Assembly: GCA_004020365.1 (NCBI GenBank)
Contig: SAQR01000005.1
Coordinates: 211,240 to 246,951, forward strand
Source of the DNA: Mesorhizobium sp.
Lineage (GTDB): Bacteria; Pseudomonadota; Alphaproteobacteria; Rhizobiales; Rhizobiaceae
DNA: 35,712 bases
Direction of reading: 5' to 3'
This document shows, piece after piece, positions 16,844 to 24,944 of this stretch. Every line of letters begins with the position of its first letter. Positions within the stretch are counted from its first letter, which is position 1. The notes under the pieces were generated by a model. The model did not search any database. It saw nothing but the letters and a program-made list of their open reading frames with translations, and was not told the origin of the DNA. The translations under genes and the position numbers were made by a program.

Positions 16844-17083
16844 ATGACGACGAGACAGCTCGACCTGACGGGATTGAAATGTCCCTTGCCGGCGCTGAAA
16901 ACCCGCAAGGCGCTCAGCGGCATTGGCCCAGGCGAGCGCCTTGAGGTCCGTTGCACCGATCCGCTGGCAGCCATAGACATTCCCAATCTGATCAACGAAA
17001 TGGGCGACCGCCTGGAGGCGATGCAACGGCAGGGAGACCACATCATTTTCTTGATCGAGAAGGCGCCAGCTGCCGCGGTATAG
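16844..17083 (+). CDS. TusA-family sulfur-carrier protein
   Basis: A 79-residue protein from ATG 16844 (MTTRQLDLTGLKCPLPALKT); GTG 16817 would add nine residues. The motif LKCPLPALKTRKAL holds the CPxP cysteine that carries persulfide sulfur in TusA proteins, and the rest has the expected two-layer alpha/beta pattern (EVRCTDPLAAIDIPNLINE). Located between moeA and the formate dehydrogenase subunit genes and close to fdhD, it may bring sulfur to FdhD or to the cofactor. That role is inferred from position; the family assignment is firm. Confidence 0.88.
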   Translation: MTTRQLDLTGLKCPLPALKTRKALSGIGPGERLEVRCTDPLAAIDIPNLINEMGDRLEAMQRQGDHIIFLIEKAPAAAV

Positions 17084-17166
17084 GCGGTGCGACAAATCAG
17101 GGCGCAGATCAGTTCTGTCGCAGCGCCCCGGTCATGCTAAAATTGCCAGACCGGCCTTTGGTTCAA

Positions 17167-17197
17167 TTGTGTGCCAAGTCGTTTTGTGTGCCAAGTC
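17167..17197. repeat. 14-bp direct repeat upstream of the fds genes
   Basis: TTGTGTGCCAAGTC occurs at 17167-17180 and again at 17184-17197, a period of 17 bases. It lies about 95 bases before the fdsGB start, where a regulator could bind; it may also be a chance slippage duplication. Just after it CCTTG-ATC-CAAGG (17197-17209) forms a small palindrome. Confidence 0.6.
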
Positions 17198-17220
17198 CTT
17201 GATCCAAGGTGCGCCGGGCT

Positions 17221-17261
17221 GAAGGCGGCTCACAGCCACAGTGGTGGCGGCAGCCGCCTTC
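17221..17261 (+). promoter_or_regulatory. strong hairpin in the leader of the fds operon
   Basis: GAAGGCGGCT (17221-17230) pairs perfectly with AGCCGCCTTC (17252-17261). Inside, GCCAC (17235-17239) pairs with GTGGC (17244-17248) around an AGTG loop, so the whole element folds as a two-stem hairpin with an internal bulge. It ends 29 bases before the fdsGB ATG, with the ribosome binding site beyond it. There is no T-run, so it is not a simple terminator; a role in attenuation, a riboswitch or mRNA stability is possible. Confidence 0.5.
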
Positions 17262-17290
17262 CTGAGACGAAGGGTCCGGGTGGAGAGAGA

Positions 17291-18964
17291 ATGACAATGC
17301 AGCAACGGCGAGCCCCCGACCGCGGACCCAAAGGGCGGGCGCTGGATGATGTTGCCCTGGCCGAGGTCCGGGAACTTCTTGGCCAGCGCGAACGCCGCCG
17401 GGATCTGTTGATCGAATTCCTGCATCTGATCCAGGACCGCTACGGTTGTCTGTCGGCCGCGCATCTGCGCGCGCTTGCCGAAGACATGCGCCTGTCCCAG
17501 GTGGAGGTTTACGAGGTCGCGACCTTCTACGACCATTTCGATGTCGTCCGGGAAGGCGAGGCGAGGCCCGCGCCGCTGACAATCCGGGTGTGCGAATCGA
17601 TAAGCTGCATGCTGGCGGGCGCCGAACAGCTGATTGGCGAAATGGCCGCCGAGGCCGACCCGAAGACAATCCGCGTCATGCGTGCGCCCTGCATGGGCCG
17701 CTGCGCCACCGCCCCTGCCGCACGCGTTGGCGACCGCGAAGTCGACTACGCGACGAGCCACAAGCTGTTGGCGATGGCCAGAGACGGGGACATCAGCGCA
17801 GTGGCGCCCGACTATGTCGGCCTGGATGCCTATCGCGCTGCCGGTGGTTATCAGCTCTTGCAGAAAGTGCGCGATGGCGTGCTGACCACAAATGCCATCA
17901 TCGAGCTCATAGAGCACGCCGGTCTGCGCGGTCTCGGCGGCGCCGGCTTTCCGGCCGGCAAGAAATGGAGCATCGTGCGCGGCTATCCAGGGCCGCGGCT
18001 GATGTCGATCAATGGCGACGAAGGCGAGCCCGGCACTTTCAAGGACCGCTTCTTCCTCGAAACCGATCCGCATCGGACCTTCGAAGGAGCGCTGATCGCC
18101 GGCCATGCGGTGGAGGCCGAGCGCATCTATTTCTACATGCGCGACGAATACCCAGCCGTGCTCGCCATTTTGCGCGCCGAGATCGCGGCGCTCGAGGCAG
18201 CCGGTATCGTCAAGCCCGGTTTCATCGACCTTCGGCGCGGCGCCGGCGCCTATATTTGCGGCGAGGAAAGCGCGATGCTGGAAAGCATCGAGGGCAAGCG
18301 CGGCATGCCCCGCCACCGGCCGCCCTATATTGCCGAAGTCGGACTTTTCGGACGCCCGACACTCAACCACAATGTCGAGACGCTGTGGTGGATTCGCGAC
18401 ATCGTCGAGAAGGGGCCCGAATGGTTCGCCGCGCAGGGCAAGCCCGGCCATCAGGGAATTCGCTCCTGGTCGGTTTCCGGACATGTGAAGGAGCCGGGTG
18501 TCAAACTGGCCCCGGCCGGCGTCACCGTGCGCGAACTGATCGAGGATTATTGCGGCGGCATGGCAGACGGGCATGAATTCAAGGCCTATCTGCCAGGTGG
18601 AGCCTCGGGGGGCATCCTGCCGGCGTCGATGGGCGAAATTGAACTCGACTTCGGCGGCGAACTCGCCAAACAGGGCGCCTTTGTCGGCTCACATGCCGTG
18701 GTCGTGCTTTCGCAAGCCGACAACATCAGGGATGTGACCCTCAATCTCATGAATTTCTTCAAACATGAGAGTTGCGGGAAATGCACGCCGTGCCGGGAAG
18801 GAACCGAAAAGCTGGTAACGCTCTTGAAAGAGAAGGGCGTGCCGAATGAGACGGCGATGCGCGACCTTGAAACAGTGATGCGCGATTCCTCCATTTGCGG
18901 TCTCGGCCAGGCGGCGCCCAATCCGGTCAATCACCTTTTGACGCATTTTAGGGATGATCTTTGA
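17291..18964 (+). CDS. fdsB: NAD-dependent formate dehydrogenase gamma-beta fusion subunit
   Basis: A 557-residue protein that passes electrons from formate to NAD. Residues 1 to about 150 are FdsG/NuoE-like with a 2Fe-2S site (C101, C106 in CESISC and C134, C138 in CMGRC). The rest is FdsB/NuoF-like: GLRGLGGAGFPAGKKW near 211-226 and NGDEGEPGTFKDRF bind FMN and NADH, GAYICGEESAMLESIEG is conserved, and ESCGKCTPCREG plus SSICGLGQ hold a 4Fe-4S cluster. In many species gamma and beta are separate genes; here they are one chain. ATG 17291 has GGAG five bases upstream. The gene overlaps fdsA by 11 bases. Confidence 0.94.
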   Translation: MTMQQRRAPDRGPKGRALDDVALAEVRELLGQRERRRDLLIEFLHLIQDRYGCLSAAHLRALAEDMRLSQVEVYEVATFYDHFDVVREGEARPAPLTIRVCESISCMLAGAEQLIGEMAAEADPKTIRVMRAPCMGRCATAPAARVGDREVDYATSHKLLAMARDGDISAVAPDYVGLDAYRAAGGYQLLQKVRDGVLTTNAIIELIEHAGLRGLGGAGFPAGKKWSIVRGYPGPRLMSINGDEGEPGTFKDRFFLETDPHRTFEGALIAGHAVEAERIYFYMRDEYPAVLAILRAEIAALEAAGIVKPGFIDLRRGAGAYICGEESAMLESIEGKRGMPRHRPPYIAEVGLFGRPTLNHNVETLWWIRDIVEKGPEWFAAQGKPGHQGIRSWSVSGHVKEPGVKLAPAGVTVRELIEDYCGGMADGHEFKAYLPGGASGGILPASMGEIELDFGGELAKQGAFVGSHAVVVLSQADNIRDVTLNLMNFFKHESCGKCTPCREGTEKLVTLLKEKGVPNETAMRDLETVMRDSSICGLGQAAPNPVNHLLTHFRDDL

Positions 18965-21755
18965 AATGGCAGATGGCGTCATATTCACCCTCGACGGCAA
19001 AATGGTCACAGCCGCTGACGACGAGACGATTTGGGACGTTGCAAAGCGCGAAGGCACCAGGATCCCGCACCTGTGCCATGTCGACATGCCCGGCTATCGG
19101 CCAGACGGCAATTGCCGCGCGTGCATGGTCGATGTCGAGGGCGAACGGGTGCTTGCCGCCTCCTGCATCCGCAAGCCTTCCGCCGGAATGGTGGTGAAGA
19201 CGAATACCGAACGGGCCAAGAAATCGCGCCAGATGGTGTTCGAGCTTCTCGCCAGCAACATGCGACCGATGGCCGACGGTCCGGATCAGCAGTCGATGTT
19301 CTGGCAGTGGGCTGGTTCGATGGGCATTTCCGGCGGTCGCTACAGCTCAAAATTCGCCACGGATGATGTCCAGCCAGAATTCGACATCACCAATCCCGCC
19401 ATTGCCGTCAATCTCGATGCCTGCATCACTTGCGGCGCCTGTGTCCGGGCCTGCCGCGAGGTTCAGGTCAACGATGTGATTGGCATGGCCGAGCGCGGCA
19501 ATCACTCGCTTCCCGTCTTCGACATGCACGATCCGATGGGCCTGTCGACCTGTGTCACCTGCGGTGAATGCGTCCAGGCCTGCCCGACCGGCGCGCTCTA
19601 TGAAAAGTCACTGATGGATGATGCAGGCAAGACCCGGGTCATCCAGGAATTCGACAAGGTCGTCGACACGCTGTGCCCGTTCTGTGGCGTCGGTTGCCAG
19701 ACCAGCGTTGCGGTCAAGGACAACAGAATAGTCCAGGTCGATGGCCGCAATGGTTATGCCAACGAGAACCGGCTCTGCGTCAAGGGTCGTTTCGGCTTCG
19801 ATTATGCGATGTCGCCTGAACGCCTGACCAAACCGCTGATCCGGCGCGACGATGCGCCGAAGTCGGGCGATGCCGATATGCGCGGCGTCGATCCGCTGAC
19901 CGTTTTTCGCGAGGCTAGCTGGGAAGAGGCGCTTGCGCGCGCCGCCGGCGGGCTGAAGACGATCCTTAGGGATCATGGCGGGAAGGCGCTGGCCGGTTTC
20001 GGTTCGGCAAAAGGTTCCAACGAAGAGGCCTATCTGTTCCAGAAGCTGGTGCGCCAGGGTTTTGGCACCAACAATGTCGACCATTGCACCCGGCTTTGCC
20101 ACGCATCTTCGGTGGCGGCGCTGATGGAAGGCGTCGGTTCGGGTGCGGTTTCGGCGCCCTTCAACGACGCGCTGAAGGCCGAATGCATCATCGTCATCGG
20201 CGCACGGCCGACCACCAACCACCCGGTCGCCGCGACCTATTTCAAGCAGGCGGCCAAGCGCGGCGCCAAGCTGATCGTCATGGACCCGCGCGGCCAGGAC
20301 CTGATGCGCCATGCGTCGCATTCGCTGCAATTCAAGGCTGGCAGCGACGTCGCCATGCTGAACGCGCTGATCCACGTCATCGTCGAGGAAAAGCTCTACG
20401 ACGAGCAGTATATCCAGGCCAACGCTTCCGGGTTCGAGGCGCTGAAGGCCAAGGTGAAGGATTTTTCGCCCGAGGCAATGGCCGAGGTCTGCGGCGTCGA
20501 GGCGAGCGTGCTGCGCGACGTCGCCCGCACCTATGCGACCGCCGAGCGGTCGATCATCTTTTGGGGCATGGGCATTTCCCAGCACACACACGGAACCGAT
20601 AATGCGCGCTGCCTTATCGCTCTGGCGCTAATCACCGGACATGTCGGCCGGCCGGGAACAGGCCTGCACCCACTGCGCGGCCAGAACAACGTGCAGGGCG
20701 CATCCGATGCCGGGCTCATCCCGATGTATTTCCCCGACTATAAATCGGTCGAGAACATCGACATCCGCAGCGCATACGAGAACTTTTGGGGCCAGACGCT
20801 GGACCCGAAACGGGGCCTGACGGTCGTCGAAATCATCGACGCCATCCATGAAGGCGAAATCAAGGGCATGTACATATTGGGCGAGAACCCGGCCATGTCC
20901 GATCCGGACCAAACCCATGCCCGACAAGCGCTGGCCATGCTCGACCATCTCGTCGTGCAGGACATCTTCCTGACCGAGACCGCCTGGCACGCAGACGTGG
21001 TGCTGCCGGCCTCGGCGCATGCCGAAAAGCTCGGCACATACACCAATACCAACCGGCAGGTGCAGATTGGGCGTCCAGCACTCGACCTGCCAGGCGAAGC
21101 GCGTCAGGACTGGGAACTGATAGTCGAATTGGCGAGGCGCATCGGTCTCGACTGGAACTATAACCATGTCTCCGAGGTCTATGCGGAAATGGCTGATGTG
21201 ATGCCGTCCTTGAAACATATCTCCTGGGACCGCATCGAGCGCGAAGGTTCGGTGATCTATCCGGCCGACGGCCCCGACACGCCTGGCAATGAGGTCATCT
21301 TCTCGTCCGGATTCCCGACCGCGGACGGACGCGGCCGCATCGTGCCGGCCGATTTGCTGCCGCCCGACGAAGTGCCCGATGAAGAGTTTCCGCTGGTGCT
21401 CACCACCGGCCGCCTGCTCGAGCATTGGCACACCGGCTCCATGACCCGCCGGGCGGGCGTGCTGGACGCGCTCGAGCCACAGGGCATCGCTGCGATGAAC
21501 CCTTATGAGATCAAGCGGCACGGCCTGCGCCAAGGGGAGATGATTGCGGTCGAGACCCGGCGCGGGACGGTAGACGCCATCCTCCGCGCCGACCGCGAGG
21601 TCGCCGACGGCACGGTGTTCATGCCGTTCTGCTTCAACGAAAGCCCGGCCAACGCGCTCACCAATCCGATGCTGGACCCCTACGGCAAGATCCCGGAGTT
21701 CAAATACTGCGCCGCGCGAATTGCGCCGGCGGCGAAGGCCGAAGCTGCCGAATAA
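18954..21755 (+). CDS. fdsA: NAD-dependent formate dehydrogenase catalytic alpha subunit
   Basis: A 933-residue cytoplasmic enzyme that oxidises formate to CO2 at a bis-MGD cofactor. It has an N-terminal 2Fe-2S domain (C41, C54, C57, C71), two 4Fe-4S clusters (C157/160/163 with C167, and C200/203/206/210), and the cluster next to the cofactor (C241, C244, C248, C275). The active-site residue is a cysteine at 382 in HCTRLCHASSV, not selenocysteine. Later landmarks such as RGQNNVQGASDAG, GENPAMSDPD and TGRLLEHWHTGSMTRR fit the family. ATG 18966 is an alternative start. No fdsD (delta subunit) follows; the next gene is convergent. With TupABC nearby the metal may be W rather than Mo, which sequence alone cannot decide. 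Confidence 0.96.
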   Translation: MIFEMADGVIFTLDGKMVTAADDETIWDVAKREGTRIPHLCHVDMPGYRPDGNCRACMVDVEGERVLAASCIRKPSAGMVVKTNTERAKKSRQMVFELLASNMRPMADGPDQQSMFWQWAGSMGISGGRYSSKFATDDVQPEFDITNPAIAVNLDACITCGACVRACREVQVNDVIGMAERGNHSLPVFDMHDPMGLSTCVTCGECVQACPTGALYEKSLMDDAGKTRVIQEFDKVVDTLCPFCGVGCQTSVAVKDNRIVQVDGRNGYANENRLCVKGRFGFDYAMSPERLTKPLIRRDDAPKSGDADMRGVDPLTVFREASWEEALARAAGGLKTILRDHGGKALAGFGSAKGSNEEAYLFQKLVRQGFGTNNVDHCTRLCHASSVAALMEGVGSGAVSAPFNDALKAECIIVIGARPTTNHPVAATYFKQAAKRGAKLIVMDPRGQDLMRHASHSLQFKAGSDVAMLNALIHVIVEEKLYDEQYIQANASGFEALKAKVKDFSPEAMAEVCGVEASVLRDVARTYATAERSIIFWGMGISQHTHGTDNARCLIALALITGHVGRPGTGLHPLRGQNNVQGASDAGLIPMYFPDYKSVENIDIRSAYENFWGQTLDPKRGLTVVEIIDAIHEGEIKGMYILGENPAMSDPDQTHARQALAMLDHLVVQDIFLTETAWHADVVLPASAHAEKLGTYTNTNRQVQIGRPALDLPGEARQDWELIVELARRIGLDWNYNHVSEVYAEMADVMPSLKHISWDRIEREGSVIYPADGPDTPGNEVIFSSGFPTADGRGRIVPADLLPPDEVPDEEFPLVLTTGRLLEHWHTGSMTRRAGVLDALEPQGIAAMNPYEIKRHGLRQGEMIAVETRRGTVDAILRADREVADGTVFMPFCFNESPANALTNPMLDPYGKIPEFKYCAARIAPAAKAEAAE

Positions 21756-21817
21756 ACCAGTACCGCGCCATCTGCGAACGGTTGTCCGCTGCCGCCCGCC
21801 ACGGGGTAATCCATGCG

Positions 21818-22567
21818 CTAACTGGGGTTTTCCAAGCGGTTTGTCTTGCGCCACTCCTCGTATTCCCCGCGGGCATCGTCATGCAGCGGATAATAGCGTT
21901 GCAATGGCCCGCCCTCCATTAGCTTCACGCGCGAGAACTCCTCCCAATCGTGATGCTTCTGTGATTCTTCGATTACCGCCGGGGCCATTGCGACGGGAAG
22001 CACCACCACCCCGTCGTCGTCGGCGACGATGATGTCACCTGGGATCACCGTGACACCGCCGCAGGCAATCGGAACGTTGACGGCATTGGGATAGATGCTG
22101 GTCTGCACATGATAGTTCGGCGTCCAGCCGCGCAGCCATAGCGGCAGATCGAGCTTTTCGACATTAGGCCGGTCGCGCATGCAACCATCGATGACGATGC
22201 CGGCGCCGCCCCTGCCTTTGAAGTAGGTCGACATCATATCGCCGAAGACGCCCGAGCTCATGTCGCCGCGCGCGTCGACCACGACTACATCACCCTCCTG
22301 TGCGTGATAAAGCACGTGCCGATGCAGCTGCGTCTCCGGATCGGCATATTCTCCCTCGGTGAACAGATCCGGCCGTTGTGGCATGAACTGCAGCGTCAGC
22401 GCCGGCCCGACGATCGACTTGCCGTGGTTCTGCGCCACCGGTCCGACCATGTGCGGATTGCGAAAACCCATATGGCCAAGCGTTCCGGCAACCGTCGCCG
22501 CGCCGATCCCGCTTAGCGCGTCGATCAGGTCTTTTGGCGGCCGTGTGATGTCGGGAGCATGTGTCAT
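21818..22567 (-). CDS. RraA-family protein, probable aldolase
   Basis: A 249-residue member of the RraA/HMG-aldolase family. GIVIDGCMRDRPNVEKLDLP contains the arginine-aspartate pair needed by 4-hydroxy-4-methyl-2-oxoglutarate aldolases, and VTVIPGDIIVADDDGVVVLP is the other family hallmark; the RNase-E-regulator name often attached to such proteins is probably wrong here. It is the last gene of the sugar-acid operon, 23 bases after a dehydratase gene, with GGAG before ATG 22567. It may cleave the 2-keto-3-deoxy acid made by the dehydratases to pyruvate and an aldehyde; this is inference. Convergent with fdsA. Confidence 0.87.
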   Translation of the reverse strand: MTHAPDITRPPKDLIDALSGIGAATVAGTLGHMGFRNPHMVGPVAQNHGKSIVGPALTLQFMPQRPDLFTEGEYADPETQLHRHVLYHAQEGDVVVVDARGDMSSGVFGDMMSTYFKGRGGAGIVIDGCMRDRPNVEKLDLPLWLRGWTPNYHVQTSIYPNAVNVPIACGGVTVIPGDIIVADDDGVVVLPVAMAPAVIEESQKHHDWEEFSRVKLMEGGPLQRYYPLHDDARGEYEEWRKTNRLENPS

Positions 22568-22590
22568 GGTGGACTCCGGTTGAAAGGCAA

Positions 22591-23754
22591 TTACCAGTTC
22601 GTAACCGAACCGTCGCGGCGCTTAAGGTGAGGCGCTTCCCAAAAACGAAAGCGCGCCGCCTGAATCGCCTCCTCGTTGACCTCGACGCCGAGCCCCGGCA
22701 GATCGCCGACCGGATAGTCGGTCCCGTCGAGCCGTGGTCGCACCGGGAAGAAGTCGGAATTGTCGAAGCCCAGCCTTGTTTCGGGTTCCCTGGTCTCGAG
22801 CCACGCGAAGTTGGGTACTGCGGCGGCGAGATGCACGGTCGCGGCGGTGCACACCGGACCAAGGGGATTGTGCGGCATCAAGTCCACATAGTGCGCCTCG
22901 CTCCAGCCAGCGACTTTCATCGCCTCGGTAAGCCCGCCGACATTGCAGACATCGAGCCGGTTGAACTGATGAATGCCGCGCTCGATGTAGGGCAGGAACT
23001 GCCACTTGCTGGAAAATTCCTCGCCGATGGCAAAGGGGATGTCGGTCATCGTGCGCAGCGATTCATAAGCCTCCGGTGTCTCGTCCCGTATCGGCTCCTC
23101 GATGAAATCAAGCACGCCGCGGCCGAGCTTGTTGCAGAAGCTCGCCGCCTCGGCCACCGACAGCCGATGATGATAGTCGATGCCGAGGACGACGTCGTCG
23201 CCCAGCGCCGCGCGCGCCCTGTTAAGCAGACTCGCGGTGGCGCCGATCGACTGGCGCGGCTCGAAGATGTCCCTGCTGTTTTGCCCGGCGGGGAAGAAGC
23301 GGATCGCCTGCCACCCCTGTGCGCGCAGCTCGCGGGCTCGTTCAATGGCAGCGTCACCTTCGGCCTCGTCTCCGGTCGAGGCGAAGGTGGGGATGCGGTG
23401 GCGCTGCTTGCCGCCCAGCAGCTCGTAGACCGGCACTCCCAGCGCCTTGCCCTTGATGTCGTGAAGGGCGATGTCGATGGCGGAAATCGCCGCCTGCAGA
23501 ACACGTCCGCCTTCGAAGTACTGGCTGCGATAAAGCTCCTGCCAGATCCGGCCAATCTGCATCGGGTCGCGGCCGATGAGAAACTCGCGATAGTGCTCGA
23601 CCGCGCCGGCCACCGCTTTCTCGCGACCACTCAAGCCGCTCTCGCCCCAGCCGAAGATGCCCTGATCGGTCTCGACCTTGACGAGCATCTGGTTGCGCGT
23701 TCCGACCCACACTGGATAGGGCTTGATCGCGGTAATCTTGAGCTTCGTAGTCAT
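22591..23754 (-). CDS. enolase-superfamily acid-sugar dehydratase, galactonate-dehydratase-like
   Basis: A 387-residue enzyme expected to remove water from a sugar acid to give a 2-keto-3-deoxy acid. The N-terminal capping domain (VKVETDQGIFGWGES) precedes a barrel with metal ligands in GIDYHHRLS, FIEEPIRDE and IGEEFSSKW. The histidine after the first ligand and the one in LMPHNPLGP match the acid and base of E. coli DgoD, and the ending KRRDGSVTNW is also DgoD-like. Residues after beta-strand two read AIRFFPAG rather than the FKLNG-like stretch of DgoD, so the substrate may differ. It lies downstream of the ABC transporter ATPase in the same direction. Exact substrate unknown. Confidence 0.88.
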   Translation of the reverse strand: MTTKLKITAIKPYPVWVGTRNQMLVKVETDQGIFGWGESGLSGREKAVAGAVEHYREFLIGRDPMQIGRIWQELYRSQYFEGGRVLQAAISAIDIALHDIKGKALGVPVYELLGGKQRHRIPTFASTGDEAEGDAAIERARELRAQGWQAIRFFPAGQNSRDIFEPRQSIGATASLLNRARAALGDDVVLGIDYHHRLSVAEAASFCNKLGRGVLDFIEEPIRDETPEAYESLRTMTDIPFAIGEEFSSKWQFLPYIERGIHQFNRLDVCNVGGLTEAMKVAGWSEAHYVDLMPHNPLGPVCTAATVHLAAAVPNFAWLETREPETRLGFDNSDFFPVRPRLDGTDYPVGDLPGLGVEVNEEAIQAARFRFWEAPHLKRRDGSVTNW

Positions 23755-23778
23755 CCACGCCCACGTTTCAAACGCATC

Positions 23779-23844
23779 CGCCCTGTATTAGTTGACGCCC
23801 TGTATTAGTTGGCGCCCTGTCTCAGTTGGCGCCCTGTCAGTTGG
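23779..23844. repeat. four tandem copies of a 17-bp unit across the ATPase gene end
   Basis: Units at 23779-23795, 23796-23812, 23813-23829 and a 15-base copy at 23830-23844 share CGCCCTGT...AGTTGR. On the minus strand each copy contains a stop codon (TGA, TGA, TAA, TAA); the first one is the real stop of the ABC ATPase gene at 23837. It looks like local expansion of the gene's own 3' end. Confidence 0.85.
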
Positions 23845-24934
23845 CCTTGAGGGCCATTTCGGTTTCGCCGTCGAACAGATGCATCCGCTCCTGGTCGAAC
23901 TCGAGCCAGATCTGTTCATCGGGCGCGACGGCAATGTTCGGCGGCACGCTGACGTTGACGATGGCGCCGGACAGGAACGCCTGCACGAAGGTGACGTCTC
24001 CGGTCGGCTCCACCGTGTAGGCCTTGGCCGGAATGGCACCGGGGACCGCGCTGTTGCGCAGCTTGATCGTCGAGTGACGTGCGCCGAGCACGACTTTCCT
24101 GGTCGTTGCGCTTGCGACCTTCCGGGCGTTGCGCGGCGAGAGCTCAAAGCTCCAGCCCTCCGCGCTGGTCAACACAGCGTTGCCGTTTGCCGTCGACGCC
24201 TGCAGCGGAATTAGGCTCATCGCCGGGCTGCCTATGAAGCTGGCGACGAACATGTTGACGGGATGGGCAAAGACCTGCGCCGGTGAATCATATTGCTGCA
24301 GGTAGCCGCCGTTCATCACCGCCATCTTGTCGGCCATGGTCACGGCTTCGAGCTGGTCGTGCGTCACATAGATGATCGTCGCCTTGAGGTCCTGGTGGAA
24401 GCGCTTGATCTCCGACCGCATCTGCACGCGCAGTTTGGCGTCGAGGTTAGAGAGCGGCTCGTCCATCAGGAACACCGCGGGGTCGCGAACAAGCGCACGG
24501 CCCAGGGCCACCCGCTGCTGCTGCCCACCCGAAAGTTCGCGCGGCTTGCGCTCGAGCAGGTGCGTCATGTCGAGCACGCGCGCCGCTTCCTTGACCTTCT
24601 TGTCGATCTCGTCCCTGGGCAGCTTGCGCATCTGCAGCGGGAACGCCAGGTTCTTGTAAACCGATTTCTGCGGATAGAGCGCGTAGTTCTGGAACACCAT
24701 GGCGATGTCGCGGTCCTTGGGGTCGAGGTCGTTGACCACCCGGTCGCCGATGACGATGTCGCCCGATGTGATCGGGATCAGCCCCGCGACGAGATTGAGC
24801 GTGGTTGTCTTGCCGCAGCCTGAAGGGCCGACGAGCGCAACGAACTCGCCGTCATTGACCGTCAGCGACACGTCGTTGACAGCCTTGAAGCCGCCATAGG
24901 ACTTGACGAGATCTTTGAGGACCACGTGGGCCAT
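23837..24934 (-). CDS. sugar ABC transporter ATPase (UgpC/MalK type)
   Basis: A 365-residue ATPase that energises the CUT1-type importer. Walker A is GPSGCGKTT, the signature LSGGQQQRVALGRAL, Walker B VFLMDEPLSNLD and the switch histidine in YVTHDQLEA. Residues after about 235 form the OB-fold (TOBE) domain of MalK-like proteins. ATG 24934 is used because GGGAG lies seven bases before it; a TTG two codons upstream is less likely. It follows the second permease gene with a 10-base gap and precedes the dehydratase gene. Confidence 0.92.
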   Translation of the reverse strand: MAHVVLKDLVKSYGGFKAVNDVSLTVNDGEFVALVGPSGCGKTTTLNLVAGLIPITSGDIVIGDRVVNDLDPKDRDIAMVFQNYALYPQKSVYKNLAFPLQMRKLPRDEIDKKVKEAARVLDMTHLLERKPRELSGGQQQRVALGRALVRDPAVFLMDEPLSNLDAKLRVQMRSEIKRFHQDLKATIIYVTHDQLEAVTMADKMAVMNGGYLQQYDSPAQVFAHPVNMFVASFIGSPAMSLIPLQASTANGNAVLTSAEGWSFELSPRNARKVASATTRKVVLGARHSTIKLRNSAVPGAIPAKAYTVEPTGDVTFVQAFLSGAIVNVSVPPNIAVAPDEQIWLEFDQERMHLFDGETEMALKAN

Positions 24935-24944
24935 CGGCAACTCC

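Noticed and set aside
23779-23844. CRISPR-like array
   Set aside because: The units are directly adjacent with no spacers, and the repeat is only 17 bases.
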